A DNA stretch of 34,976 nt from JABDGZ01 sp964483785 (GCA_964483785.1 CAZACW010000018.1:1-34976), one strand, 5' to 3'; counted from the stretch's first letter, positions 14,887 to 22,930 are shown. The notes: generated by a model not told the origin, from the letters alone. Program-made: numbers and translations.

Positions 14887-16524
14887 TTAAACCTGCGGCC
14901 CGGCGCCGGCCAATTGGCGTGCGATGGGCGCGTCCTCGAATAATTTGAAATTTGCGGCAAACAATTTGCCCAGCCGGCGCAGGGCCAGATCATAGGCGTC
15001 GGGGTCTGCCCACAGATTGCGGGGATTCAGGCTCTGCTCCTCCACGCCGTTGACCTGGCGCGGGACCTGGACGTTGAAAACCGGCAGCAGGTCGAACCCT
15101 GCGCGGTCGATGCTGCCGTCTAAGATGGCATCCACAGCCCGGCGATTGTCCTGCAGGGGGATCCGCCGGCCCACACCGTAAGGCCCGGCGATCCATCCGG
15201 TATTGATCAGATAGGCCGCGGCCTGATGTTCCTCCATTTTGCGGGCCAAAATTTCGGCGTAGCGCGCCGGATGCAGCAGCAAAAACGCCTTGCCGAAGCA
15301 GGCGGAAAACGCCGCCTGGGGTTCCTTGACCCCTAACTCCGTGCCCGCGACCTTGGCCGTGTAACCGCTCAAGTAATGGTACATGGCCTGCTCTCTTGTC
15401 AACCGGCACACCGGCGGCAGAACGCCATAGGCATCGCAGGCCAAAAAAATGATTTTCGCAGGATGCCCGCCCCTGGAGGCCGGCTTGACGATGTTGCGGA
15501 TATGGTTGATGGGATAGGACACCCGGGTGTTTTCCGTTTTCTTTTTGGAGGCGAAATCCACACGGCCTTCGGCGTCGATGTCCACGTTCTCAAGCAGGGC
15601 ATCGCGCCGGATGGCGGCGTACACTTCCGGTTCGCGCTCTGGAGTCAAGCCGATGCATTTGGCGTAACAGCCGCCTTCAAAATTAAACACGCCGTCCTTG
15701 TCCCAGCCATGCTCGTCGTCGCCGATCAAGGCGCGTTTGGGGTCGGTGGACAAGGTGGTCTTGCCCGTCCCGGAAAGCCCGAAAAACAGGGCCGTGTCTT
15801 TCGCCGGGCCCATGTTCGCCGAGCAATGGAAGGAGCCGATGCCTTTTAAGGGCAGAACATAATTCATGATCGAAAAAATGCCCTTCTTGATCTCGCCGCC
15901 GTACCAGGTGCCGCCGATGACGATCATGCGCTGTGTGATATTAAAGGCCACGAAGACCTCGGAGCGCAGGCCCCATTGGACAAAATCCGCGCACCCGGTC
16001 TTGCAGGCATTGAGGATGGTCCAGTCCGGCTTAAAGTGCGTTAATTCTTCTTCGCTCGGCGGGATGAACATATTTTTGAAAAAATGCGCCATCCAGGCCA
16101 CCTCGGTGACGAGGCGCACGCCAAGGCGCGTGCCGGGGTTGGCCCCGCAAAAGCCGTCCATCACGTACAGTTTTTTTCCGTCGAGCTGCTGCAGCGCGAT
16201 ACTTTTAAGGTGCGCCCAGACAGCCGGGCTGATGGGCTTGTTGTCAGAGCCTGAAGGCCTGCCGTCCGCCCACCACACCGTGTCCTTGGTCGTCTCATCC
16301 AGGACAATGTATTTGTCCTTGGGGGAACGGCCGGTGAAACGGCCGGTGTCCACCGCCACTGCGCCTGACGCAGACACATACCCCCGCGCATAGCCCTGGT
16401 TTTGGGGGTCGGTTTCATGCGCGAAAAGCTCGTCGTAGGACAGGTTATAATAAAGCCGCTCGACCTTGGCCAGGCCCAGGGACTGCAATCCGAAATTTTG
16501 CGCCGGGTTGTCCATGGTGATCAT
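14887..16524 (-). CDS. pckA: Phosphoenolpyruvate carboxykinase (ATP)
   Basis: The 545-residue cytoplasmic enzyme converts oxaloacetate and ATP to phosphoenolpyruvate, ADP and CO2 and starts gluconeogenesis. Visible motifs are the substrate-binding RFTGRSPKDK (62-71), the metal-site region GGTWYGGEIKKG (204-215), the P-loop GLSGTGKTTLS (249-259) and the acidic LIGDDEHGW (266-274). The GLSGTGKTT P-loop marks the ATP-dependent class; the GTP class differs. Length is normal. AAAGG six bases upstream and an ATGA overlap with the CheX/receiver gene support the start at 16524. Being in an operon with signalling genes is unusual for this enzyme. Confidence 0.96.
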   Translation of the reverse strand: MITMDNPAQNFGLQSLGLAKVERLYYNLSYDELFAHETDPQNQGYARGYVSASGAVAVDTGRFTGRSPKDKYIVLDETTKDTVWWADGRPSGSDNKPISPAVWAHLKSIALQQLDGKKLYVMDGFCGANPGTRLGVRLVTEVAWMAHFFKNMFIPPSEEELTHFKPDWTILNACKTGCADFVQWGLRSEVFVAFNITQRMIVIGGTWYGGEIKKGIFSIMNYVLPLKGIGSFHCSANMGPAKDTALFFGLSGTGKTTLSTDPKRALIGDDEHGWDKDGVFNFEGGCYAKCIGLTPEREPEVYAAIRRDALLENVDIDAEGRVDFASKKKTENTRVSYPINHIRNIVKPASRGGHPAKIIFLACDAYGVLPPVCRLTREQAMYHYLSGYTAKVAGTELGVKEPQAAFSACFGKAFLLLHPARYAEILARKMEEHQAAAYLINTGWIAGPYGVGRRIPLQDNRRAVDAILDGSIDRAGFDLLPVFNVQVPRQVNGVEEQSLNPRNLWADPDAYDLALRRLGKLFAANFKLFEDAPIARQLAGAGPQV

Positions 16525-17558
16525 ACATACCTTTCGATGCTTTTAAGCAGGGCCGTGGGGTTGACGGGCTTGATCATGTATTCCTTGACGCCTTCCACCT
16601 TCACGATTTCGTTGAGGCCCTCGCGGCTGGTCATCACGATGATGGGCGGATGATTGGGCCCGATAATCTCCTTCAAGGCCAGGATAAAATCATAGCCGTC
16701 CAAATGGGGCATCTGCAGATCCAGCACGATCAAGTCCGGGCCTTCCCTCAGCCTTTCCAGGCCCTTGCGGCCGTCGTGGGCCACCACCACCTTGTAGCCG
16801 TGGTTGTTCAGGGCAGCTTCCACGGTCTTGGTGCACATCGGGTCATCGTCCACCACCATCACGGTCTTGGTCTTGGCCTTTTCCTGGGCGCTCCATTTGG
16901 GCAGCATCTCCAGGGTGATCATCTCCACCACCAGGCGCTTGGCCCCCTCGATCTCGAAGCTGATCTCGTATTTTTCCGTAGGGCCGTCCGGAATGCCCAC
17001 CCCGTCCATGGCGCTGTTGATATGGCTTTCAAACGGGGACATCATCATGTCCTTATAGCCTAACTGGGCCAGCTCCCGCTTGTACTGGCCGCCGATCAAA
17101 TTGGCGATGGTGCCGCAGCCGTCTTTGACCTCCTCCTCGTCGTCGGAATCGATGTAGGGGTATTGCAGCAGCCGCAAAAACTCGGGAAGGAATTTCTGCT
17201 CCAGGTAGATGATCAGGCTGACCATATAGGCCTGCTTGTGCAGGCCCTCTTCGTTGGGCGCGAACTCGACGACGGAAAACACCGTCGTGGTGTTGAACTT
17301 CTCCATTGCATCGACCCGCATGCGGCGGACAAAATGGATGATGGGCTTCTTGACCATCTTGGGCTCGCCGGTGAAGGTGGTGGCGGTCTTTTCGTAAAAA
17401 ATTTTCTTCACCGCCGCGGTCAGGGCTAAAGCCAGGGTGAAGGCGCTTTCCGCCGGGCCGGAAGCGTGAAAGGAGCGCAGGTACATCCTGGCGCTTTCCT
17501 GGCGGACGGTCTCTTTGAGTTTTTTCAAATCCAGGGGCTGGGCGTTGGGGTCGCTCAC
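16521..17558 (-). CDS. CheX-like domain fused to a C-terminal receiver domain
   Basis: Residues 35-215 include a CheX/CheC-like pattern: a beta strand FSVVEFAPNEE...MVSLIIYL, and DGCGTIANLIGGQYKRELAQLGYKDMMMSPFE (146-177), where CheX proteins have E-x-x-N helices. Here the helix reads D-G-C-G-T-I-A-N: Asn153 is kept, but Asp146 replaces Glu. Residues 231-345 are a receiver domain with the acidic pocket DDD 237-239, phospho-acceptor Asp280 (LIVLDLQMP), Thr310 and Lys330. CheX dephosphorylates CheY-P, so a phosphatase-like domain joined to its own receiver suggests self-limiting or relay signalling, which is inference. The order is the reverse of receiver-first regulators. It lies 13 bp after the receiver gene at 17572. 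Confidence 0.75.
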   Translation of the reverse strand: MSDPNAQPLDLKKLKETVRQESARMYLRSFHASGPAESAFTLALALTAAVKKIFYEKTATTFTGEPKMVKKPIIHFVRRMRVDAMEKFNTTTVFSVVEFAPNEEGLHKQAYMVSLIIYLEQKFLPEFLRLLQYPYIDSDDEEEVKDGCGTIANLIGGQYKRELAQLGYKDMMMSPFESHINSAMDGVGIPDGPTEKYEISFEIEGAKRLVVEMITLEMLPKWSAQEKAKTKTVMVVDDDPMCTKTVEAALNNHGYKVVVAHDGRKGLERLREGPDLIVLDLQMPHLDGYDFILALKEIIGPNHPPIIVMTSREGLNEIVKVEGVKEYMIKPVNPTALLKSIERYV

Positions 17559-17571
17559 CGTCGCTCCTTAG

Positions 17572-17949
17572 TCAACGTAAATGGGGATTGATGGTTTCAA
17601 TCAGCTCTTCGGTCTTGTACGGTTTGATCAGATACCCCGCCAGGCCCGGATTGACCTGGTAGGCCTTGCGTTTGTTCTCATCGGACCCCGAGGCGGTGAC
17701 CATGATGATGGGCAGGCTGGACAATTCCGGGACCTTGACCATGCCGGCCATGAGCTCGATGCCGGTCACCTTCGGCATCTGCCAGTCCAACAGGACTAAG
17801 CAAATATCTTTGTAATGGGAGGCCAGCATCTCCATGGCCTGTTCGCCGTCCTCGGCCTGCAGGATCTCCTGGGAGATGCCGGACTTCATCAGGACGCGGA
17901 TCAGCAATTTTCTATCCAGCAGGGAATCATCGACGACAAGGATCTTCAT
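17572..17949 (-). CDS. Stand-alone receiver (CheY-like) protein
   Basis: The 125-residue single receiver domain has the acidic pair Asp7/Asp8, phospho-acceptor Asp55 (LVLLDWQMP), the switch Thr (MVTAS) and the invariant Lys in YLIKPYK. It has no output domain, so it must act by protein contact, perhaps with the CheX-like fusion encoded next. I chose the ATG at 17949, which starts the fold exactly; an upstream ATG at 18003 would add 18 residues from within the SPOR gene. The gene begins one base after the SPOR stop and has no clear ribosome-binding site, so coupling is likely. Confidence 0.9.
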   Translation of the reverse strand: MKILVVDDSLLDRKLLIRVLMKSGISQEILQAEDGEQAMEMLASHYKDICLVLLDWQMPKVTGIELMAGMVKVPELSSLPIIMVTASGSDENKRKAYQVNPGLAGYLIKPYKTEELIETINPHLR

Positions 17950-17950
17950 A

Positions 17951-18379
17951 TCAGGCTTGGGGTTTGACGATAAAGCCGCTGTTGTAATTTTTACGGATCT
18001 CATCGAGCATCCGGCGGGCCGTGGGCTCGTCCGGGATGCCGATGACGCGCACCCGGTACCAAGTCCCCTTTTCCCCCAGATCGCTCATCATCATCTCGGC
18101 GTGGTAGCCGCTGTTCTTTAAGGTCTGCAAGGCGGTGGCCGCCCGGTTTTTGTCCTGGAACGAATAGACCTGGATCATATAATCCGCCTCATGGCCGTTC
18201 ACCGGGCTGGTGACAATCGCCATCGGCGGCACCGGGTCGGTCTTGGCCTGGACCCCGGCCGGCACAGCCGGCACTGCAGGGCCCTGGGTCTGGCCCGGGC
18301 GAAGGCTTACGGCAAACAGGGCGATACCGCCGGCCAGCAAAAGAATGATCCACCAATTGTTTTTCAAGGGATTAGGCAT
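17951..18379 (-). CDS. Membrane-anchored SPOR-domain protein
   Basis: The 142-residue protein has a single membrane helix (WWIILLLAGGIALFAVSL, about 9-26), an Ala/Pro-rich periplasmic linker, and a C-terminal SPOR domain (YMIQVYSFQDKNRAATALQTLKNSGYHAEMM...WYRVRVIGI, 67-142). SPOR domains bind denuded glycan strands of peptidoglycan, usually at the division site. It is first in an operon with two receiver proteins, pckA, marC and a TamB-like gene, behind the promoter at 18430-18459. Confidence 0.85.
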   Translation of the reverse strand: MPNPLKNNWWIILLLAGGIALFAVSLRPGQTQGPAVPAVPAGVQAKTDPVPPMAIVTSPVNGHEADYMIQVYSFQDKNRAATALQTLKNSGYHAEMMMSDLGEKGTWYRVRVIGIPDEPTARRMLDEIRKNYNSGFIVKPQA

Positions 18380-18429
18380 CGATGATCTCCGTTAGAAGGA
18401 CAGCACATAGGACGCGCGTACAGTTTTTA

Positions 18430-18459
18430 ATTGTAGCATATAAAAGAAAAGATTCTCAA
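18430..18459 (-). promoter_or_regulatory. Promoter of the SPOR-receiver-pckA operon
   Basis: TTGAGA (18459-18454), an 18-bp spacer, TACAAT (18435-18430), in an AT-rich tract. Expected start near 18423, about 44 nt before the SPOR ATG. Confidence 0.65.
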
Positions 18460-18480
18460 CTTTTTTAGATGGGTGTGCCC

Positions 18481-19254
18481 TCATGTCTGCTGGGGATACC
18501 GGCCCTGGAGCACGCCCTGGATCATGGCCTTGACCTCATCGGAAAAGTCCTTGTCCAGGACCCAGGCCAAATATTGCGGGTCTTTTTTGGCGATCACCTT
18601 CAAGGGCTCTTTCTTCGCGTATTTGCCGAAGGTCATGTACAAATCGCCGTTCCACCAGCGGAACTTGCGCTCCGCGTCGAAATATTCGCTCGAGGGTTTA
18701 TAGGAAAATTCCTTCAGGCCCTCGATGTCTTCCCGCGGGGCCGCGTAGCGCTTGATCTGCGCTTGCAGGATGGCCAGGGTGGCCTGGGCGTCATGGACCG
18801 CGGAATGGGCGTCCTTCAATTCCTGCTGGCAGTAATAGGCAAAGGCCGCGAACAGGTCCCGGCGCTCATGCAGATGGTAGATCTTCTGGGCGTCGTAGAT
18901 GGTGCGGCCGGTGTAATCAAAGGTGATGCCGGCATCGGCAAATTCCCTGGCCAGCAGGGGCAAATCAAAGCGCTCCACGTTGAAGCCGCCGATGTCCGCG
19001 CCCTCCAAAAAGGAAGAGACCTTGCCGGCCACCAGGGCAAAGGACGGCGCGCTCTTGACCTGCGCGTCTGTGATCCCGGTCAATTCGGTCACCGCCGCCG
19101 GGATGGGCATGCAGGGATTGACCTTGGTCGCATAGACCTCCTGTGTGCCGTCGGGACTGACCCTCACCATCCCGATCTCGATGATCCTGTCTTTTTCAAT
19201 CCAGACGCCGGTGGTTTCCAAATCCAGGACCACCAGCGGTTTGGTCAATTTCAT
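18481..19254 (-). CDS. DEDDh 3'-5' exonuclease with ExoX-like C-terminal domain
   Basis: The 257-residue protein starts with the exonuclease fold of the DNA polymerase III epsilon type: LDLETTG (ExoI, D11 and E13), GFNVERFDLPLL (ExoII) and HSAVHDA (ExoIII, the DEDDh His and Asp). The tail YMTFGKYAKKEPLKVIAKKDPQYLAWVLDKDF resembles the short domain at the end of ExoX-like nucleases (FGK...DP.YL.W). Such enzymes trim single-stranded 3' ends; whether this one proofreads or acts in repair or RNA turnover is unknown. AAGG seven bases upstream supports the start. It lies 8 bp after the ATP-grasp gene. Confidence 0.88.
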   Translation of the reverse strand: MKLTKPLVVLDLETTGVWIEKDRIIEIGMVRVSPDGTQEVYATKVNPCMPIPAAVTELTGITDAQVKSAPSFALVAGKVSSFLEGADIGGFNVERFDLPLLAREFADAGITFDYTGRTIYDAQKIYHLHERRDLFAAFAYYCQQELKDAHSAVHDAQATLAILQAQIKRYAAPREDIEGLKEFSYKPSSEYFDAERKFRWWNGDLYMTFGKYAKKEPLKVIAKKDPQYLAWVLDKDFSDEVKAMIQGVLQGRYPQQT

Positions 19255-19262
19255 TATGCACC

Positions 19263-20285
19263 TTACCCTTCATGTCTTAACAGGCCCAGATCCAGGATTT
19301 TTTGGATCAAGTCTTCATAACTGATGTCCGCCTTAAGAGCGGCCTGGGCCATCTCGTCGATTTTGGCGATGCAGGGATTGGCGTTGGGCTCGATGATGTA
19401 GACCTCGCCCTCGGGTGTGACCCGGATGTCAAAGCGCACATAGCTGTCCAAATCCAGGGCCCGGTAGGCGCGCCGGCAGACATCGTCGATGTTTTTCTGC
19501 CAGGCCTCGGGCAATTTGGCGGCGGAGGCGCTTTTGATCCCCCATTTTTCGCGGTACGCGTCGTCCCACTTGGCCTTGTAGGTCGCGATGCGCGGCTCCC
19601 CTTCCGGCAAATCCCCGAAACTCATTTCCCTAGGCGGCAAAACCGTGATTTGCTTATAACCCATGACGCCGACGTACAGTTCCCGCCCCTCGATATATTC
19701 CTCGGCGATGGCGTCCATCTGCATATTGGTGTGGATGAATTTGATCCGCTCGGTGAAACTTTCGGGATTGTCCACGATCGAGGCCTGGGAAATCCCCCGC
19801 GAAGCCTCTTCGCACAAGGGCTTGATCACGGCGGGCAATTTCATCTTGGCGGCCAGGCCCACCCGCTTGCCGCGGTAATAGGTGTGAAACTTGGACACCT
19901 TGATGCGGTGAAAGGTGAAGATTTTTTTGCTCAAGGCCTTGTTGTTGCACAGATAAATGTTCCCCGAGGAGGCGCCGGTAAAGGGGATGCCCAAGATCTC
20001 AAGCAGGGCCGCCATGTTTTTTTCCATCTGGGTCTGGTCGTTGAACACCTCCATCATGTTGAAGATGATGTCCGGCTTGTTGGCCTGGATCTCCTCGAAC
20101 AAAGGGGTGATATCATTGTAAATGCCCAACAGCGCGACCTCATGCCCGAGGGACACCAGGGCCTGCTGCACGTCCTTCTCCGTGTACATATTGTCAGGGT
20201 CGGCGAACTCTTCCTTATATTCATAGCCCCGCGGTTTCTGGTAGGGGCTGTAGAAGAGCATCAGCACTTTTAGCTTTTTTTTCAT
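19263..20285 (-). CDS. ATP-grasp ligase, D-alanine--D-alanine ligase-like
   Basis: The 340-residue protein shows the ATP-grasp layout: an N-terminal Rossmann part (LKVLMLFYSP...DIIFNMMEVFND), PFTGASSGNIYLCNNKALSKKIF (101-123) and VIKPLCEEASRGI (153-165) for ATP binding, EEYIEGRELYVGV (195-207), and the metal-binding end YVRFDIRVTPEGEVYIIEPNANP (282-304). FTGASS is the D-Ala-D-Ala ligase signature, but the residues that define D-Ala specificity cannot be confirmed, and the gene is not with mur or fts genes. Pairing with an HExxH peptidase suggests ligation and cleavage of a peptide. Its start at 20285 lacks a good ribosome-binding site, and a MITE-like element lies just upstream, possibly having displaced it from the peptidase gene. 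Confidence 0.82.
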   Translation of the reverse strand: MKKKLKVLMLFYSPYQKPRGYEYKEEFADPDNMYTEKDVQQALVSLGHEVALLGIYNDITPLFEEIQANKPDIIFNMMEVFNDQTQMEKNMAALLEILGIPFTGASSGNIYLCNNKALSKKIFTFHRIKVSKFHTYYRGKRVGLAAKMKLPAVIKPLCEEASRGISQASIVDNPESFTERIKFIHTNMQMDAIAEEYIEGRELYVGVMGYKQITVLPPREMSFGDLPEGEPRIATYKAKWDDAYREKWGIKSASAAKLPEAWQKNIDDVCRRAYRALDLDSYVRFDIRVTPEGEVYIIEPNANPCIAKIDEMAQAALKADISYEDLIQKILDLGLLRHEG

Positions 20286-20310
20286 ACAATTCTTGTCAGA
20301 AGTAATAGAT

Positions 20311-20561
20311 GAATATATTCGGCCAAGGTATTTCCTAAAGCAGGCAATAGAGGGCCGTTTTGGATTGGTCCGCCTGCGCCACCTTGCGGCGGCAAAACGG
20401 CCCGGGCATTAGCGAGCCGCGCCGCTGGAGCGCGGCGAGCGGCCTGCGAGGGAAAGACCTTGACCGAATAAATTCTCTTATAAATTTTCATAGCGCCGCG
20501 CCACATAGCCAAAACGGCCTTCTATTGCCTGCTTTAGGAAATACCTTGGCCGAATATATTC
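20311..20561. mobile_element. MITE-like element with 53-bp terminal inverted repeats
   Basis: The 251-bp segment has arms 20311-20363 and 20509-20561 that are reverse complements over 53 bp with one mismatch. Each end starts with the palindrome GAATATATTC. The 145-bp interior is GC-rich with several small stems and encodes nothing convincing. It fills most of the 318-bp gap (20286-20603) between the ATP-grasp and peptidase genes. No target-site duplication is obvious. Short open frames on both strands are by-products of the repeat. It could instead be an attenuating hairpin, but size and near-identity favour a non-autonomous mobile element. Confidence 0.65.
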
Positions 20562-20576
20562 TCTTATAAATTTTCA
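20464..20576. repeat. 27-nt direct repeat overlapping the MITE-like element
   Basis: A 27-nt segment starting CCGAATAAATTCTC and ending AAATTTTCA occurs at 20464-20490 and again at 20550-20576 with one mismatch. The first copy is inside the element and the second spans its right end. It may reflect nested or repeated insertion. Confidence 0.7.
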
Positions 20577-20603
20577 ATGGCCTCAAAATCCTTTTTTCAA
20601 ATT

Positions 20604-21671
20604 TCAATTTCTACGCCTTGTCCCCCGCAGCCAGCCCGTATGGATATAGTTCATGGTGATGCTGGTCACATACACCGACAACTGCATCAGGGCCACGGCC
20701 TGCGGCTGGGTCACGATCATGCGCAGTTGTTTGGCGCGCAAGGCGATATTTTTAAGCAGATCGCTGATTATATATTTACGCTCTCCGGTGCATCGGTCAA
20801 TACTATTTAAAATATTTTTGTAATGCTCCCGGATGAGCTCCTCGGCGGTCTTGGTCTCCTTGTTGTTCTTGCGGTCTTTCCTGAAGGCCCACCATTCTTC
20901 CGCGGACAAGGGGGTGAAGATCTTGGCCAGCTGCACGTCATGAAAATCCGGGAATTCCTCTTCCTCATGGCGGTATTTCTTTTTGTAATACTTCTGCAGG
21001 GTGATGGTCAGATTTTTCTGGTGCCAGAGCTTTTTGCCCTTGGGCTTAAGAGGCTGGAGGCCCTTGATCGAGGCCATAAGCCCGTCGACAAATTTCAATT
21101 TTTCCAGCGCCTTCCAGCCCTGGTATTTATTGGGCCAGTCGGCATCCGGGGTGAGCCACACGGCAAAGGTCTCGACAAAATCCTCGTCTGGATGGTACTG
21201 GGCGTAGAACCCGTCCAGGTGGCGCACGTAACTTTTGCTGTAGGGCTTGAATTTGTAGGTGTGGCCGTAGGCTTCCTTGGAAGAACCGAAGACCTTCTGC
21301 CAGGAACGGCGCTGGTGCAGATTGTAAGCGTAGGAAAAAGCGTGGCCTGCCTCATGCCTTAACAGTTTCATGCACCAGGGCTTGCCCTCGCCCTCTGCTT
21401 CCAGCATCATCCGGCGCTCGAGCTTGATCAAGGCCGGATGGGCCAGGTAAAAGGGGATCCCTATGGCCACCTCGCCTTCCGGGGTCAGCCATTCATCGGC
21501 CAAATAGCATTCCGGATGAAAGGCCAGGCCCTTGGCGTCGAGCTCGGCGTATAATTCCCGGACGCAGTCTTCGAGCCAGGTGCCTTCGATGCGGATGGGA
21601 AGGTCTTGGATGCGGGTGGCCAGCAATTGTTCTTCGGTGAGCTGGTCTAAATCAACGGGCTTGGGCGTCAT
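20604..21671 (-). CDS. Putative zinc metallopeptidase (HEAGH)
   Basis: The 355-residue protein carries HEAGH (106-110), an HExxH zinc site, within CMKLLRHEAGHAFSYAYNLHQRR. A likely third ligand is Glu167 in PDEDFVETFAVWLTP. That arrangement makes it a gluzincin-like peptidase. It has no signal peptide, so it probably acts in the cytoplasm. The region after 200 is rich in Lys and aromatic residues, with no family I recognise. Its 5' end overlaps the 3' end of the gene at 21652 by 20 bp. An ATP-grasp ligase follows across the MITE-like element, so ligase and peptidase may act on the same small peptide (inference). The start at 21671 has no strong ribosome-binding site, in line with coupling. 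Confidence 0.75.
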   Translation of the reverse strand: MTPKPVDLDQLTEEQLLATRIQDLPIRIEGTWLEDCVRELYAELDAKGLAFHPECYLADEWLTPEGEVAIGIPFYLAHPALIKLERRMMLEAEGEGKPWCMKLLRHEAGHAFSYAYNLHQRRSWQKVFGSSKEAYGHTYKFKPYSKSYVRHLDGFYAQYHPDEDFVETFAVWLTPDADWPNKYQGWKALEKLKFVDGLMASIKGLQPLKPKGKKLWHQKNLTITLQKYYKKKYRHEEEEFPDFHDVQLAKIFTPLSAEEWWAFRKDRKNNKETKTAEELIREHYKNILNSIDRCTGERKYIISDLLKNIALRAKQLRMIVTQPQAVALMQLSVYVTSITMNYIHTGWLRGTRRRN

Positions 21672-22281
21672 GAGGTGAGCTGTGTTCCAATCTTTCCAGA
21701 AGTTCCTGGGCCTCGGCGAGGATGTCGGGGTCGGCCAATTTCAAGGTTTCCATGTCCTTTTGAAAACTTTTCAGGGCCGCCATCAGGCGGCGCACGCTCT
21801 GGCCATGGCGATCTTCCCGCTCCTGCTTGGGATCGACCTTTTTGCGGTCCTTGATCAGGGTGGTCAAATCCTTGCTCACTAAGGAAGGGTCCTTGCCCTT
21901 CTCGAAAATGTCCTTACGCAGTTTGGTATAATCTTCGCGAGTCAGTTCCTTGTGCGCGCGGGCCTTTCTTAAGACATCCAGGCTCTCATAACCCGGGATC
22001 ACGGCCGGCGCGCGGCTTTCCGCGAATTCCTTCTTTAAATAGACCGGCTCATCCTGTTCCACGAAAAAATAGGTTTTCACCAGTTTTAAGGCCAGGGGTT
22101 TTTTCAGGCCGAGTTCCCGGATCACATAATCCTCGAATTTGTCGAATTCCCAGGCCTGGTAGAGCTTGTCGCGCCAGACGCTGTACAGCCCCTGGCCCAG
22201 CTGGAGCCAGGACAATTTAAAGGTTTTGGCATGCTGGCTCAAATGTGTGCGCAGTGCCTCGGATGGCTCGGCCATTTTCAT
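21652..22281 (-). CDS. Hypothetical helical protein encoded with the peptidase
   Basis: The 209-residue protein is soluble, highly charged and mostly helical. I do not recognise the family. The N-terminal part (FKLSWLQLGQGLYSVWRDKLYQAWEFDKFEDYVIRELGLKKPLALKLV) looks like a compact helical bundle, possibly DNA-binding in the manner of phage or plasmid regulators. The C-terminal part (about 125-205) reads as a coiled coil. GAAAGG before the ATG at 22281 supports the start; an in-frame ATG at 22275 is an alternative. Its 20-bp overlap with the metallopeptidase gene implies that the two are made together. Confidence 0.65.
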   Translation of the reverse strand: MKMAEPSEALRTHLSQHAKTFKLSWLQLGQGLYSVWRDKLYQAWEFDKFEDYVIRELGLKKPLALKLVKTYFFVEQDEPVYLKKEFAESRAPAVIPGYESLDVLRKARAHKELTREDYTKLRKDIFEKGKDPSLVSKDLTTLIKDRKKVDPKQEREDRHGQSVRRLMAALKSFQKDMETLKLADPDILAEAQELLERLEHSSPHDAQAR

Positions 22282-22348
22282 AGGAAAACCTTTCTAAAGG
22301 GGATGATTAAAGGGGGTATTGTAACACAAAAAATTGGGACAGAGACAT

Positions 22349-22443
22349 AAAAAAACTGGGACACATTAAAAAAACTGGGACACATTGAGTTTTATTAAAA
22401 AACTCAATGTGTCCCAGTTTTTTTAATGTGTCCCAGTTTTTTT
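22349..22443. repeat. Perfect 45-bp inverted repeat of tandem CTGGGACACATT units
   Basis: Arms 22349-22393 and 22399-22443 are exact reverse complements with a 5-nt loop. Each arm holds two copies of A(7)CTGGGACACATT. A diverged third unit (TTGGGACAGAGACAT) lies at 22334-22348. The arm begins inside the stop codon of the lipoprotein gene, so the hairpin would form the 3' end of that mRNA, and its T-tracts could help termination. GGGACA-core inverted repeats are typical of REP/RAYT-type elements, but no transposase is in this window. Confidence 0.85.
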
Positions 22444-22930
22444 ATTTCAGGTAGGTCTTAAGCTCTTCCCAGGTGTGGCGGCCCAGGACGCCGTCGGCTT
22501 TCAGGCCATGGCTTTTCTGGAATTCCACAATCGCTTCCTTGGTCCCCTGGCCTATCCTGCCGTCGATGGGGCCGGTATAGACCCCTGCGGCCTTAAGGGC
22601 CCTTTGGATCTTTTCCGGACTGGCATGCACACGGATGATACGGGAATTTTCCGACGCATCGGCTGGGGTTGAAACCGCGGCCTCTGCGGTATTTGAGGAA
22701 GACCCGGCGGCAGCCTGGTCTGTTTCCGCGGGCTTGGAAGCTTCTATTTTACTGGAGAGGTCCTTGACCTGGTACTGCAAATCCACGATCTCCGCGTCCT
22801 TGGCCTGGAGATTTTTTTCAAGCTCGGTCACGCGGGTGGACAATTGATCATTTTGGTTCTTCATTTGGGTGGTGGCGCATCCGCTGAACGCAAAAGCCAG
22901 GACAAGCAGAGCAAAGAAGCGTATGATCAC
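22442..22930 (-). CDS. Lipoprotein with coiled coil and peptidoglycan-binding domain
   Basis: The 162-residue protein has a lipobox (FSGC, Cys18) after a hydrophobic signal, a coiled coil at about residues 22-66 (QNDQLSTRVTELEKNLQAKDAEIVDLQYQVKDL), a Ser/Ala/Thr-rich linker, and a C-terminal PG_binding_1 domain (EKIQRALKAAGVYTGPIDGRIGQGTKEAIVEFQKSHGLKADGVLGRHTWEEL, 106-158). It is probably anchored in the outer membrane and grips the cell wall, in the manner of Pal or Lpp. The start codon is GTG at 22930, with GGGAGGT upstream. It lies alone, divergent from the pilT pair. Confidence 0.88.
   Translation of the reverse strand: MIIRFFALLVLAFAFSGCATTQMKNQNDQLSTRVTELEKNLQAKDAEIVDLQYQVKDLSSKIEASKPAETDQAAAGSSSNTAEAAVSTPADASENSRIIRVHASPEKIQRALKAAGVYTGPIDGRIGQGTKEAIVEFQKSHGLKADGVLGRHTWEELKTYLK

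Noticed and set aside
20282..20569. Short open frames on both strands in the ATP-grasp/peptidase gap
   Set aside because: Both lie within the inverted-repeat element, and their end peptides mirror each other because the arms are reverse complements.
22334..22443. CRISPR array, considered because of the repeated GGGACACATT units
   Set aside because: Units are in inverted orientation, the spacers are only A-tracts, and there are no cas genes.
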